The position numbers and the translations under genes were made by a program. This document shows positions 16,943-22,583 of a DNA stretch of 32,374 nucleotides, one piece after another; positions within the stretch are counted from its first letter, which is position 1; the number at the start of each line of letters is the position of its first letter. Under the pieces are notes generated by a model. That model was given only the letters and a program-made list of their open reading frames with translations. It was not told the origin of the DNA and did not search any database. Source of the stretch: an uncultured Prochlorococcus sp. (GTDB lineage Bacteria; Cyanobacteriota; Cyanobacteriia; PCC-6307; Cyanobiaceae); assembly GCA_902525075.1 (NCBI GenBank), contig CABZFV010000015.1:1-32374 (forward strand), in the 5' to 3' direction.

Positions 16943-17425
16943 TTGGAAGTCGCTCTTTTTGAACCTAGAATCCCACAAAATACTGGTAATATTGCCAGAT
17001 CATGTGCTGCGTTTAATGTACCTTTAAATCTTATAGAGCCCTTAGGTTTTGAACTAGAAGATAAATATTTAAAAAGAGCAGGATTAGACTATTGGCCTTT
17101 AGTTACTGTAAATAAGTATGAGAATTTTGAAAAATTTTTGAGGTCAAAATCAACAAAAAGAATAATTTCTTTTAGTAAAAAAAATGGATTATACTTGAAT
17201 GATTTTAAATTTAAGCAAGATGACATTTTGTTATTTGGGAGAGAAGATTCAGGATTACCAGATTCCATTATTAATAAAAGCGACTTTTTAATATCAATAT
17301 TTATGCCGAATTTACAAACTGGAAACAATGATCAAAAAGGTGTTAGAAGTCTTAACCTTTCTGTGGCATGCGGAATTGCTATATATGAGGCCCACAAACA
17401 AATAAATTTTCAAAATGGTAATTAA
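16943..17425 (+). CDS. trmL: tRNA (cytidine/uridine-34 2'-O)-methyltransferase TrmL
   Basis: This 160-residue SPOUT methyltransferase carries all three family motifs. Motif 1 is 'EPRIPQNTGNIAR', motif 2 is 'LLFGREDSGLPDSI', and motif 3 is the knot-forming 'GVRSLNLSVACGIAIYEA'. 'LKRAGLDYWPLVTV' is specific to the TrmL/YibK group, which methylates the wobble ribose of certain tRNA-Leu species using AdoMet. It starts at TTG, 2 bp after the cobU stop; the first residues 'MEVALFEP' fit the family exactly, so the unusual start is well supported. A CAU tRNA gene follows 29 bp downstream. Confidence 0.93.
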   Translation: MEVALFEPRIPQNTGNIARSCAAFNVPLNLIEPLGFELEDKYLKRAGLDYWPLVTVNKYENFEKFLRSKSTKRIISFSKKNGLYLNDFKFKQDDILLFGREDSGLPDSIINKSDFLISIFMPNLQTGNNDQKGVRSLNLSVACGIAIYEAHKQINFQNGN

Positions 17426-17454
17426 GTACAACCAATGCCTTACAATATTCCCAT

Positions 17455-17528
<74 letters not shown>

Positions 17529-17595
17529 TTTTCAATATTTTTCAATTGAAGAACATAACTAAAATTTAAATTTAATTAAACTACTAAAGACAATA

Positions 17596-17883
17596 ATGTT
17601 TAATTCAGTCGGTACAGTCTTAGATCCAAAGAAATCTAAAGCAAATTATCCAGAAGCAAGGGTTATAGTTCTTGATGACAATTTTAATACTTTTCAGCAT
17701 GTCGCAAATTGTCTTCTAGCAATAATCCCAAGCATGACTAAAAATAGAGCATGGTACTTATCCATTAAAGTTGACAAGACAGGATCGGCGGAGGTATGGA
17801 AAGGTAATCTTGAACAAGCAGAGCTTTATCATGAGCAACTATTCAACAAAGGATTAACAATGGCTCCGATTGAGAAAACATAA
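17596..17883 (+). CDS. clpS: ClpS-like Clp protease adaptor, divergent form
   Basis: The 95-residue product matches the ClpS fold: 'EARVIVLDDNFNTFQHVANC', then 'NRAWYLSIKVDKTGSAEVWK' and 'NLEQAELYHEQLFNKGLTMA'. ClpS proteins dock on the N-domain of ClpA/ClpC and deliver N-degron substrates to the protease. Here the usual NDD of the binding pocket reads DDN by my alignment, and the conserved histidine after the second block appears to be lysine ('SIKVD'). Substrate recognition may therefore differ from E. coli ClpS, as in the ClpS2-type paralogues of cyanobacteria. It follows the tRNA gene and lies 11 bp upstream of a DUF1651 gene. Confidence 0.85.
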   Translation: MFNSVGTVLDPKKSKANYPEARVIVLDDNFNTFQHVANCLLAIIPSMTKNRAWYLSIKVDKTGSAEVWKGNLEQAELYHEQLFNKGLTMAPIEKT

Positions 17884-17894
17884 AATAAGTAAGA

Positions 17895-18146
17895 TTGGCA
17901 GAATTTTTTTGGCTCATAAATTCGAATCGTTCAAGGGTTAAAAGGTTTTCAAAGAATAATCAAAATAAAGATAAATTTTTTGAATATATGTTTATTGACT
18001 CTGGGAGAATCCTTGGTGTTTTAGGAAAAGAACCACCTCTTATGACAACCAGAGAAGAACTTAAAGTTGATAAAGCTAGAGATGAATGGAAAAAATTAAT
18101 CGCTCAAGGTTGGAGGAAAACCAAACCAGTTTGGGAAGACTATTAG
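17895..18146 (+). CDS. DUF1651 family protein
   Basis: The 83-residue product starts at TTG, 11 bp after the clpS-like gene. It resembles the DUF1651 family of marine picocyanobacteria: an N-terminal 'FFWLINSNRSRVKRF' block, a central 'DSGRILGVLGKEPPLMTTRE' segment and a C-terminal 'KARDEWKKLIAQGW' helix. It has no cysteines, signal peptide or membrane helix, so it is likely cytoplasmic. The family has no known biochemical role. Proximity to the clpS-like gene suggests co-transcription. Confidence 0.75.
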   Translation: MAEFFWLINSNRSRVKRFSKNNQNKDKFFEYMFIDSGRILGVLGKEPPLMTTREELKVDKARDEWKKLIAQGWRKTKPVWEDY

Positions 18147-18274
18147 TATCCAATATTGTTACTAGGATTAGTTATATAAATTATGAGATTTAGGACGTAG
18201 TTAGCGGGTAAATTTAATGGCTTCAAAAGTAACAAAGTCATTCCTTGAGTCACATTAAATTCTTTATTTTTCAT
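18143..18274 (-). CDS. Possible 43-residue protein (weak)
   Basis: The minus strand has an ATG at 18274 and a stop at 18143, encoding 43 residues with a hydrophobic central part ('MTLLLLKPLNLPANYVLNLI'). Its stop overlaps that of the DUF1651 gene. No family is recognised, and a frame of this length could arise by chance in AT-rich DNA. It is listed because it is the only sizeable frame in this otherwise empty stretch. Confidence 0.2.
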   Translation of the reverse strand: MKNKEFNVTQGMTLLLLKPLNLPANYVLNLIIYITNPSNNIGY

Positions 18275-18498
18275 AAAAAAATAAAAGTCTCATTTTAATT
18301 ATAAAAAGACTGTCAAATACAAACTAAAAATAATGAAAAAAAGATACATAAGCATTTATTGATTAAGGATTATCTAGATAACTAATATCTAAAACTTATT
18401 TTAAAAAATTATAGATTAAGGGTTACTTGTTTTTTTTTAACAAAAAAATAAACGTTATAATTGATATATCCTCGTATTTATTACTTAATAAATACCTA
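18147..18498. other. 350-bp gap with no confident gene
   Basis: Apart from the weak 43-residue minus-strand frame, no gene is supported here. A short inverted repeat, AGTCT at 18286 and AGACT at 18307, is present, but its 21-bp spacing does not match the 12-bp arrays at 8.1-8.9 kb. The sequence is AT-rich. Confidence 0.5.
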
Positions 18499-18648
18499 AT
18501 GAAATATCTCATCACAAGCAAAAGATCAAGAGCTTTATTTGGTATTGGAATAGTTGCTATAAGTATTGGATTAATATCAAAAAAAGTAATTAACTATCCA
18601 ACTGGAGAATGTATGAAAGGTACTCAAGAAATAACCCTTAATATCTAG
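18499..18648 (+). CDS. Small single-pass membrane protein, 49 residues
   Basis: From the ATG at 18499 the product is 49 residues: a basic N-terminus ('MKYLITSKRSRALF'), one hydrophobic helix ('GIGIVAISIGLIS') and a short polar tail with a single cysteine. The frame can be extended to 18427, but the added 24 residues are Phe/Asn/Lys-rich and look like translated leader. The positive-inside rule suggests a cytoplasmic N-terminus. It converges on the thioredoxin-like gene. No function is recognised. Confidence 0.45.
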   Translation: MKYLITSKRSRALFGIGIVAISIGLISKKVINYPTGECMKGTQEITLNI

Positions 18649-18671
18649 CCATTAATCATCTTACATTTTTC

Positions 18672-19061
18672 TTAATTCTTAAATCCAGTCAACTTTGATA
18701 ACTCTTTTAGTGAAAGTACACCTAAAATTAGTTTTCCATTTATTTCCCATGTGGGAAACCCTTTAATTTTTTTATCAATACATAACTGAGTTTGACTGTT
18801 TATGCCATCTCTTGCACATTCAACCACATTAAGTTCTCTATAAGCTTGCTTACCAAATAATTCACTTTGATTAAGGCAATTAGGACACCAATATGCTGAA
18901 TATTTAACTACACCATTATCTTTGAGGTATTTTGCCAACTCAATTGATTCCCTAGTGCTTTCTGAGGTGACTATAAGTTCTCTCTGATTATTTAAGTGGG
19001 AGCTGTATACAACGTTTGAGAAAGGAAGCAAAACTAATAGTGGGATTAATAGGTGTTTCAT
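18672..19061 (-). CDS. Exported thioredoxin-fold protein (VKOR-associated type)
   Basis: The 129-residue product has an N-terminal signal peptide (residues 1-20, 'HLLIPLLVLLPFSNVVYS') and a thioredoxin-like domain. The active site is C59-P-N-C62 in 'YSAYWCPNCLNQSELFGKQA', and the cis-proline is P103 in 'GFPTWEING'. Two further cysteines ('VVECARDG' and 'TQLCIDKK') are present. This arrangement is that of the thioredoxin domain fused to or partnered with cyanobacterial VKOR proteins, which form disulfides in the periplasm or thylakoid lumen. It begins inside the stop of a 50-residue gene (ATGA overlap), so the pair is probably translationally coupled. No VKOR membrane domain is in the window. 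Confidence 0.85.
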   Translation of the reverse strand: MKHLLIPLLVLLPFSNVVYSSHLNNQRELIVTSESTRESIELAKYLKDNGVVKYSAYWCPNCLNQSELFGKQAYRELNVVECARDGINSQTQLCIDKKIKGFPTWEINGKLILGVLSLKELSKLTGFKN

Positions 19062-19210
19062 TTATTTACTACTTTTCCTCCATATTTTCTTACTACCTTA
19101 TCAATCAAAATTCGTATATCTTTATTTTTAAGTTTCTCTATTTGCTGAAGATTTTCAAGAAGATCACATATTTGATCCTGTGTATCTTCATTTAATTCAC
19201 TTACTGCCAT
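19058..19210 (-). CDS. Small helical protein, 50 residues, coupled to the thioredoxin-like gene
   Basis: The minus strand encodes 50 residues from an ATG at 19210, beginning MAVSELNEDTQDQICDLLEN. It appears to be an amphipathic helix ('QDQICDLLENLQQIEKLKN') followed by a basic end ('KVVRKYGGKVVNK'). It has one cysteine and no signal peptide. Its stop overlaps the start of the exported thioredoxin-like gene by 4 bp (ATGA), strong support for a real gene and for coupled translation. No family is recognised. Confidence 0.6.
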   Translation of the reverse strand: MAVSELNEDTQDQICDLLENLQQIEKLKNKDIRILIDKVVRKYGGKVVNK

Positions 19211-19301
19211 TTATATTTAGAGTTTTTATATTACAATTTTAAATCAAAAGTAATTTTACATACTTAATTGTATTTATATTTTTTTATTGCTATTTTTTTA
19301 T

Positions 19302-19342
19302 AGCGGGCTAAGGTTCATATCTCCACGAGGATTTAGTCCGCT
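19302..19342. ncRNA. Strong GC-rich hairpin, possible small RNA or terminator
   Basis: A 10-bp stem pairs 19302-19311 (AGCGGGCTAA) with 19333-19342 (TTAGTCCGCT), containing one G-U pair and enclosing a 21-nt loop. It is the most GC-rich stem seen in a very AT-rich gap. Weaker complementary segments follow at about 19352-19440. The U-run after it on the plus strand is short (AATTTTT), and no confident plus-strand gene ends just upstream, so a simple terminator explains it poorly. A small RNA, or a leader of the minus-strand 50-residue/thioredoxin pair, is possible. Confidence 0.4.
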
Positions 19343-19464
19343 TAATTTTTAAAGATTCAATTTATAATGAATCCTTCTTTAAGAAATTGATTAGAAATAT
19401 TAAAAAATATTTATCTCTATTTAATTTCTAAATTCAATTGAAAAGCATTCTTATATAAACATTA

Positions 19465-19479
19465 ATAGTGTGACACTAT
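19465..19479. promoter_or_regulatory. 15-bp palindrome ATAGTGTGACACTAT after the RHH gene
   Basis: This perfect palindrome about a central G ends one base before the stop codon of the minus-strand ribbon-helix-helix gene. Its core AGTGTGACACT is identical to the operator-like site at 19858-19868 in that gene's promoter. A third binding site for looping or for convergent control is the simplest reading; a short terminator stem is the alternative. Confidence 0.55.
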
Positions 19480-19845
19480 TTATTCAATAATGTTGTTATT
19501 TCGCTTCATAACTTTCTTAAAATACTTAAACTCAATAAATTCATGCATCATTTTGATATCATCAGATAATATTTTTTTATTAACTGCATATTTGTCCACA
19601 TTAAGTGAAGAACTATTATTTTCAGAAAATGTTTCGTGGTCAAAAGAAAAGTTTATAAAATCCCTATTATTATCCTGATTTTGACCATAAGATTCATTTA
19701 ACACACCTCGAGACCTTAACGCTTCCTCAACCAATAAACCTGTGACTTTTGACTGACTAAACTCATTAGCTGTACACAATTTTTCAATAATTTCATGCAC
19801 TTCTTCACTTGGCAAAAAACCAATTCTTTTCCTCGGAGAGGGCAT
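19480..19845 (-). CDS. Ribbon-helix-helix transcriptional regulator (probable autorepressor)
   Basis: The chosen start, ATG 19845, gives 121 residues beginning MPSPRKRIGFLPSEEVHEII. Residues about 6-48 form a ribbon-helix-helix-like unit: strand 'KRIGFLP', first helix 'SEEVHEIIEKLCTANE', turn 'FSQSK', second helix 'VTGLLVEEALRSRGV'. The rest is Asn/Asp-rich and probably flexible, ending with a basic helix. An ATG at 19875 is in frame, but its extra ten residues (MCKCHTKFF...) would be encoded by the operator-like palindrome and by a TATAAT-like -10 sequence, so the later start is preferred. Copies of AGTGTGACACT lie in its promoter and directly after its stop, which points to autoregulation. 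It is divergent from a 50-residue membrane peptide gene. Confidence 0.7.
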   Translation of the reverse strand: MPSPRKRIGFLPSEEVHEIIEKLCTANEFSQSKVTGLLVEEALRSRGVLNESYGQNQDNNRDFINFSFDHETFSENNSSSLNVDKYAVNKKILSDDIKMMHEFIEFKYFKKVMKRNNNIIE

Positions 19846-19857
19846 AATAAAAAACTT

Positions 19858-19895
19858 AGTGTGACACTTGCACATTATAAGTGTTGCACTATATT
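19858..19895. promoter_or_regulatory. Divergent promoter with two palindromic operator-like sites
   Basis: Two related sites lie 22 bp apart: AGTGTGACACT (19858-19868, perfect palindrome) and AGTGTTGCACT (19880-19890, one half altered). On the plus strand, TTGCAC (19868-19873) and TATATT (19890-19895), 16 bp apart, look like a promoter for the 50-residue peptide gene; the second site fills its spacer. On the minus strand, a TATAAT at 19879-19874 lies between the two sites and would serve the regulator gene. A protein bound here would cover both promoters. The promoter calls are made by eye. Confidence 0.6.
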
Positions 19896-19919
19896 TAATT
19901 TAAGTCAACTAATTTTGCT

Positions 19920-20072
19920 ATGCATATTTTATTATTTCCTGTCGGATTTATTCTTTGGTATCTAGCTTATGAAGCAAAACCTATCATTAATGATGACATA
20001 ACACTTAATTGGGAAGAAAAAAATACAATTAAAAGAAATAAACTTTTAAATATAATAAACGAAAGCTTTTAA
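19920..20072 (+). CDS. Small membrane peptide, 50 residues, divergent from the RHH regulator
   Basis: The ATG at 19920 gives 50 residues: a hydrophobic N-terminal helix ('MHILLFPVGFILWYLAYEAK') and a charged tail ('NDDITLNWEEKNTIKRNKLL'). This predicts a single-pass membrane protein with most of its tail on one face. It is transcribed away from the regulator gene, across the palindrome-containing promoter, and is its most likely target. Its stop overlaps that of the convergent 59-residue gene within TTTTAAAA. I know no function for it; similar short proteins are common in marine picocyanobacteria. Confidence 0.65.
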   Translation: MHILLFPVGFILWYLAYEAKPIINDDITLNWEEKNTIKRNKLLNIINESF

Positions 20073-20248
20073 AATTTACTGCTAATCGATTTTGACCATT
20101 CCTTGTGCTTATTATCTAGATCAGAGATTAACTGTTTTTGATAAGTAAATTTGAGTTGATTTTCGTTAAGTGATTTTTTTGTGATAATCATCTCTTGAGA
20201 GAAAAAATAAGGAGTGTTAAAACTACTAATTTTTTTTTTGACTTCCAT
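20069..20248 (-). CDS. Small basic protein, 59 residues
   Basis: The minus strand encodes 59 residues from an ATG at 20248, starting MEVKKKISSFNTPYFFSQEM. It is Lys/Ser-rich with a probable C-terminal helix ('FTYQKQLISDLDNKHKEWSK'), and has no cysteine or membrane segment. The stop is shared with the convergent 50-residue membrane peptide gene. The close packing supports a real gene, but the family is unknown. Confidence 0.5.
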   Translation of the reverse strand: MEVKKKISSFNTPYFFSQEMIITKKSLNENQLKFTYQKQLISDLDNKHKEWSKSISSKF

Positions 20249-20410
20249 ATTATGAATTTATCTATTTTTTTTATATGACTTAGAAGGTTATAGTCTCAAT
20301 ATTTTTATATTCTTTTTATATTTCCTTCATATGTTTATTTAGCACGTTTGTAAAAAATATTAGTTTATTAAATAATAAAGGCTATATTTAAACAAAATAT
20401 ATGTTTTATC

Positions 20411-20575
20411 ATGAATCTAAAGGAGAGAGGGATTACTGTTGGAGATTTACTAATAATACTAATAATAATAATCACTTCTACAATATTGATTAAATCATTT
20501 AGCAAGGATAAGAAAACAACTCTTAATTATATTAATCAGGAACAAGTTTCTTATAAGGAAAATTACTATCAATAA
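20411..20575 (+). CDS. Small membrane protein, 54 residues
   Basis: The ATG at 20411 opens a 54-residue frame: a short polar start ('MNLKERGITVGD'), a very hydrophobic helix of about 17 residues ('LLIILIIIITSTILIK') and a polar, Tyr/Asn-rich C-terminus. It is predicted to be single-pass. The N-terminal 'KERGITVGDLLIILIIIITS' faintly recalls class III or type IV pilin starts, but the GFTLxE signature is absent. It lies alone, with AT-rich gaps of more than 100 bp on both sides. Confidence 0.6.
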   Translation: MNLKERGITVGDLLIILIIIITSTILIKSFSKDKKTTLNYINQEQVSYKENYYQ

Positions 20576-20694
20576 TTTATTTGAATTGCTTATATAAATT
20601 ATTTATAAAACTCTTATTTAATTGAATTAACTATTTAGTATATCTTATGTAAATTTTAAAAATTAATAATTATCAAACAATGAGTTTATGTATT

Positions 20695-20871
20695 TTAAAT
20701 ATTTTGATTGAATGATTTAGAACTTTCCCATTTCAAATTATCCTTTAAATCATTGAAATCATTTGATATTGAAACTAAATTCACCATTTGCAGAATTTGA
20801 GTTTTATTTAGCCTGTTAATGGCAATTAGTTTATTAAGCATTTCTAAAACAGATTTATCATTAATATTCAT
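20695..20871 (-). CDS. Small helical protein, 58 residues
   Basis: The minus strand encodes 58 residues from an ATG at 20871, beginning MNINDKSVLEMLNKLIAINR. The sequence is mostly predicted helix ('VLEMLNKLIAINRLNKTQIL', then 'QMVNLVSISNDFNDL'), without cysteines or membrane segments. It is likely a small cytoplasmic helical-bundle protein. It is flanked by gene-free gaps of 120-180 bp. No family is recognised. Confidence 0.5.
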   Translation of the reverse strand: MNINDKSVLEMLNKLIAINRLNKTQILQMVNLVSISNDFNDLKDNLKWESSKSFNQNI

Positions 20872-21055
20872 TGTTTGTAAAAAAACTATGATCCTTCAAT
20901 TCAAATACTTTATATTATAATTTTAAAAATTTCATTATATTTTTTATGCTAAATATAAAAAATATTTATAAAATCATCAAAAATAAAACTTTTACTTATA
21001 TGAAAATATCTTAAGCTCAGTTTCTTATAAATTCGTTTATTGTAAAAAGAAAAAA

Positions 21056-21226
21056 ATGAAAAAAAACTCCAAGAAAGATTACCTTAATAGAGATGAAGTT
21101 AATGAAATGATTGAATCAGCTTTAAGGAGACATAATAGAAGATCTACAATAATATCAAGCGTACTTGGCTGGATCTTAATTGGAGGTTATTCGTTTGGAC
21201 TTTTTCAAGCAGTTCAAAATGTCTAA
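21056..21226 (+). CDS. Small C-tail-anchored membrane protein, 56 residues
   Basis: The ATG at 21056 gives 56 residues. The first half is highly charged ('NSKKDYLNRDEVNEMIESAL' then 'RRHNRRS'), and the second half is a single hydrophobic helix ('TIISSVLGWILIGGYSFGLF'). The protein is probably anchored by its C-terminus with the basic part in the cytoplasm. The gene at 21289 follows 62 bp downstream on the same strand. No family is recognised. Confidence 0.6.
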   Translation: MKKNSKKDYLNRDEVNEMIESALRRHNRRSTIISSVLGWILIGGYSFGLFQAVQNV

Positions 21227-21288
21227 TTAATCTTTTTTTTAAATAAGAACTTTCTAAATGATAAATTAATATAAGTATAATTTTTTTT

Positions 21289-21510
21289 ATGAGGGAATAT
21301 ATTAAGGCAAATCTTACAGTGATAAGAAAATATTTAAAAAAACGAAAAAAGTATACATCAAAATTAAATAATGATTCGATAATGGAAGAATTCAAAGAAT
21401 GGAGCAAAGATCCATTACCAGAGACAGAATCAATATGGACTTTACCTGACTTAACGAGGAATGAAAGACTAAAAAATTTTTGTCGCTCAATTAAGAAGGA
21501 AATAAGATAA
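21289..21510 (+). CDS. Small basic protein, 73 residues
   Basis: The 73-residue product is strongly basic at the N-terminus ('VIRKYLKKRKKYTSK') and continues with an acidic/aromatic part ('EEFKEWSKDPLPETESIW') and another basic end ('RNERLKNFCRSIKKEIR'). It has one cysteine and no membrane helix. The opposite strand also has a long hydrophobic frame here; the plus-strand product has the more natural composition and was preferred. It converges on the 52-residue gene, with 4 bp between the stops. Function unknown. Confidence 0.6.
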   Translation: MREYIKANLTVIRKYLKKRKKYTSKLNNDSIMEEFKEWSKDPLPETESIWTLPDLTRNERLKNFCRSIKKEIR

Positions 21511-21514
21511 GTTT

Positions 21515-21673
21515 TTAACTACCTAGTTGTATATGATTTACCTTTAAGTAAAAATAACCCGCAAATCCAACTATATTCAAAATTACAACAAAAATCCAAG
21601 CTCCAATTGGCTGATTAGAATCAAATTTTTTTATTTTAACTTTTTCCTTTAGTCTTTCAATATATCTAGCCAT
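21515..21673 (-). CDS. Small membrane protein, 52 residues
   Basis: The minus strand encodes 52 residues from an ATG at 21673: a basic amphipathic start ('MARYIERLKEKVKIKKF') followed by one membrane helix ('PIGAWIFVVILNIVGFAGYF') and a short tail. The topology should be cytoplasmic N-terminus and single-pass. It is the last of a run of seven sub-75-residue genes between 19.9 and 21.7 kb. No family is recognised. Confidence 0.6.
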   Translation of the reverse strand: MARYIERLKEKVKIKKFDSNQPIGAWIFVVILNIVGFAGYFYLKVNHIQLGS

Positions 21674-21983
21674 AATTAAAAATATTAAAAATATTAAAAA
21701 GAATATTTCTAATTATAGAGAGTTAAATTTTAAGGAATCTTAAATAAAATAAAATTTCTTTTAATTCGAATTATTATTGTAAAGCCTGTTAATGGGATAT
21801 TTAATTAACTCCTTTTTGAGATTTTTTAAAAGTTTATTGTGATTCAAAATTGTAAATTTCCTAGTAAAGGAATAATGCCATTTCATTGAATTGAAAAAAA
21901 ACTTGCTAATTCATTATTAATAAAATTATAATACTAATTACGGTCAAACAGACCAAACATATTTTAAATAAGGAAAATTTTTC
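21674..21983. other. 310-bp gap upstream of the peroxiredoxin gene
   Basis: No gene was found. Just after the 52-residue gene there is a short tandem run of ATTAAAAAT-type units (about 21675-21703), probably low-complexity drift. The distal end holds the peroxiredoxin promoter, listed separately. The longest ATG frame I read inside is 16 codons. Confidence 0.5.
21903..21954 (+). promoter_or_regulatory. Probable sigma70-type promoter and inverted repeat for the peroxiredoxin gene
   Basis: TTGCTA (21903-21908) and TATAAT (21927-21932), separated by 18 bp, make the cleanest housekeeping-type promoter in the window. Immediately downstream, near the expected transcription start, GGTC (21942-21945) and GACC (21951-21954) form an inverted repeat with a 5-bp spacer, a position suited to an operator. 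Assigned by eye; no regulator is known from the window. Confidence 0.45.
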
Positions 21984-22568
21984 ATGAGCTTAAAAGTTGG
22001 CCAAGAAGCACCAGACTTTAGTGCTACAGCAGTATATGATCAAGAGTTTAAGGAGATTACACTTTCAGGTCTAAGAGGTAAATGGGTTGTTCTATTCTTT
22101 TACCCACTAGATTTTACATTTGTATGTCCAACTGAAATCACTGCATTTAGTGATAGATACCAAGATTTCTCAGCACTTAATACGGAAATACTTGGAGTAT
22201 CAGTTGATAGCAAGCACTGTCATTTGGCTTGGATACAAACCCCAAGAAATGAAGGTGGTATAGGTGATATTAACTATCCATTAGTTTCTGACTTAAAAAG
22301 AGAAATTTGCCAGGCTTACAATGTTCTAAATGATGATGGGGAGGCTGATAGAGGTTTATTTCTTATCAATCCCGAAGGAGTAGTTATGCATACGACTGTT
22401 AACAAGGCTCCTGTAGGTAGAAATGTTGATGAAACGCTAAGGATTCTTCAAGGCTATCAATACGTTGCGGCAAACCCCGATGAAGTGTGTCCAGCAAACT
22501 GGACCCCCGGGGAGAAAACAATGTTAGAGGACCCAAAAGGTAGTAAGGAATATTTTTCTGCGCTATAG
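21984..22568 (+). CDS. 2-Cys peroxiredoxin
   Basis: This 194-residue thioredoxin-fold peroxidase reduces hydrogen peroxide and alkyl hydroperoxides, and is typically recycled by thioredoxin. The peroxidatic cysteine is C48 in '[16 protein letters not shown]'. The resolving cysteine is C169 in '[14 protein letters not shown]'. The GGxG-type loop ('[15 protein letters not shown]') and a C-terminal tail ending 'SKEYFSAL', a YF-type ending, are features of sensitive, floodgate-type 2-Cys enzymes. Length is typical of the plastid BAS1/cyanobacterial form. It has its own promoter, and a hairpin terminator lies about 70 bp beyond the stop. Confidence 0.95.
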   Translation: MSLKVGQEAPDFSATAVYDQEFKEITLSGLRGKWVVLFFYPLDFTFVCPTEITAFSDRYQDFSALNTEILGVSVDSKHCHLAWIQTPRNEGGIGDINYPLVSDLKREICQAYNVLNDDGEADRGLFLINPEGVVMHTTVNKAPVGRNVDETLRILQGYQYVAANPDEVCPANWTPGEKTMLEDPKGSKEYFSAL

Positions 22569-22583
22569 GAGAATTAGAAACAT

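Noticed and set aside
18286..18311. Fourth copy of the AGACT/AGTCT array
   Set aside because: Only one AGTCT/AGACT pair is present, and its 21-bp spacing does not fit the 12-bp period; there are no flanking palindromes.
19480..20072. Type II toxin-antitoxin pair
   Set aside because: The genes are divergent rather than in one operon, and the small protein is a membrane peptide without a known toxin fold; a regulator with its target is a better description.
21144..21407. 87-residue hydrophobic protein on the minus strand
   Set aside because: It lies across two plus-strand genes with better composition; its hydrophobicity comes from reading A-rich codons on the opposite strand.
21675..21703. 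Tandem ATTAAAAAT units as a CRISPR-like or satellite repeat
   Set aside because: The units are 9 bp, have no spacers and are pure A/T; low-complexity drift explains them.
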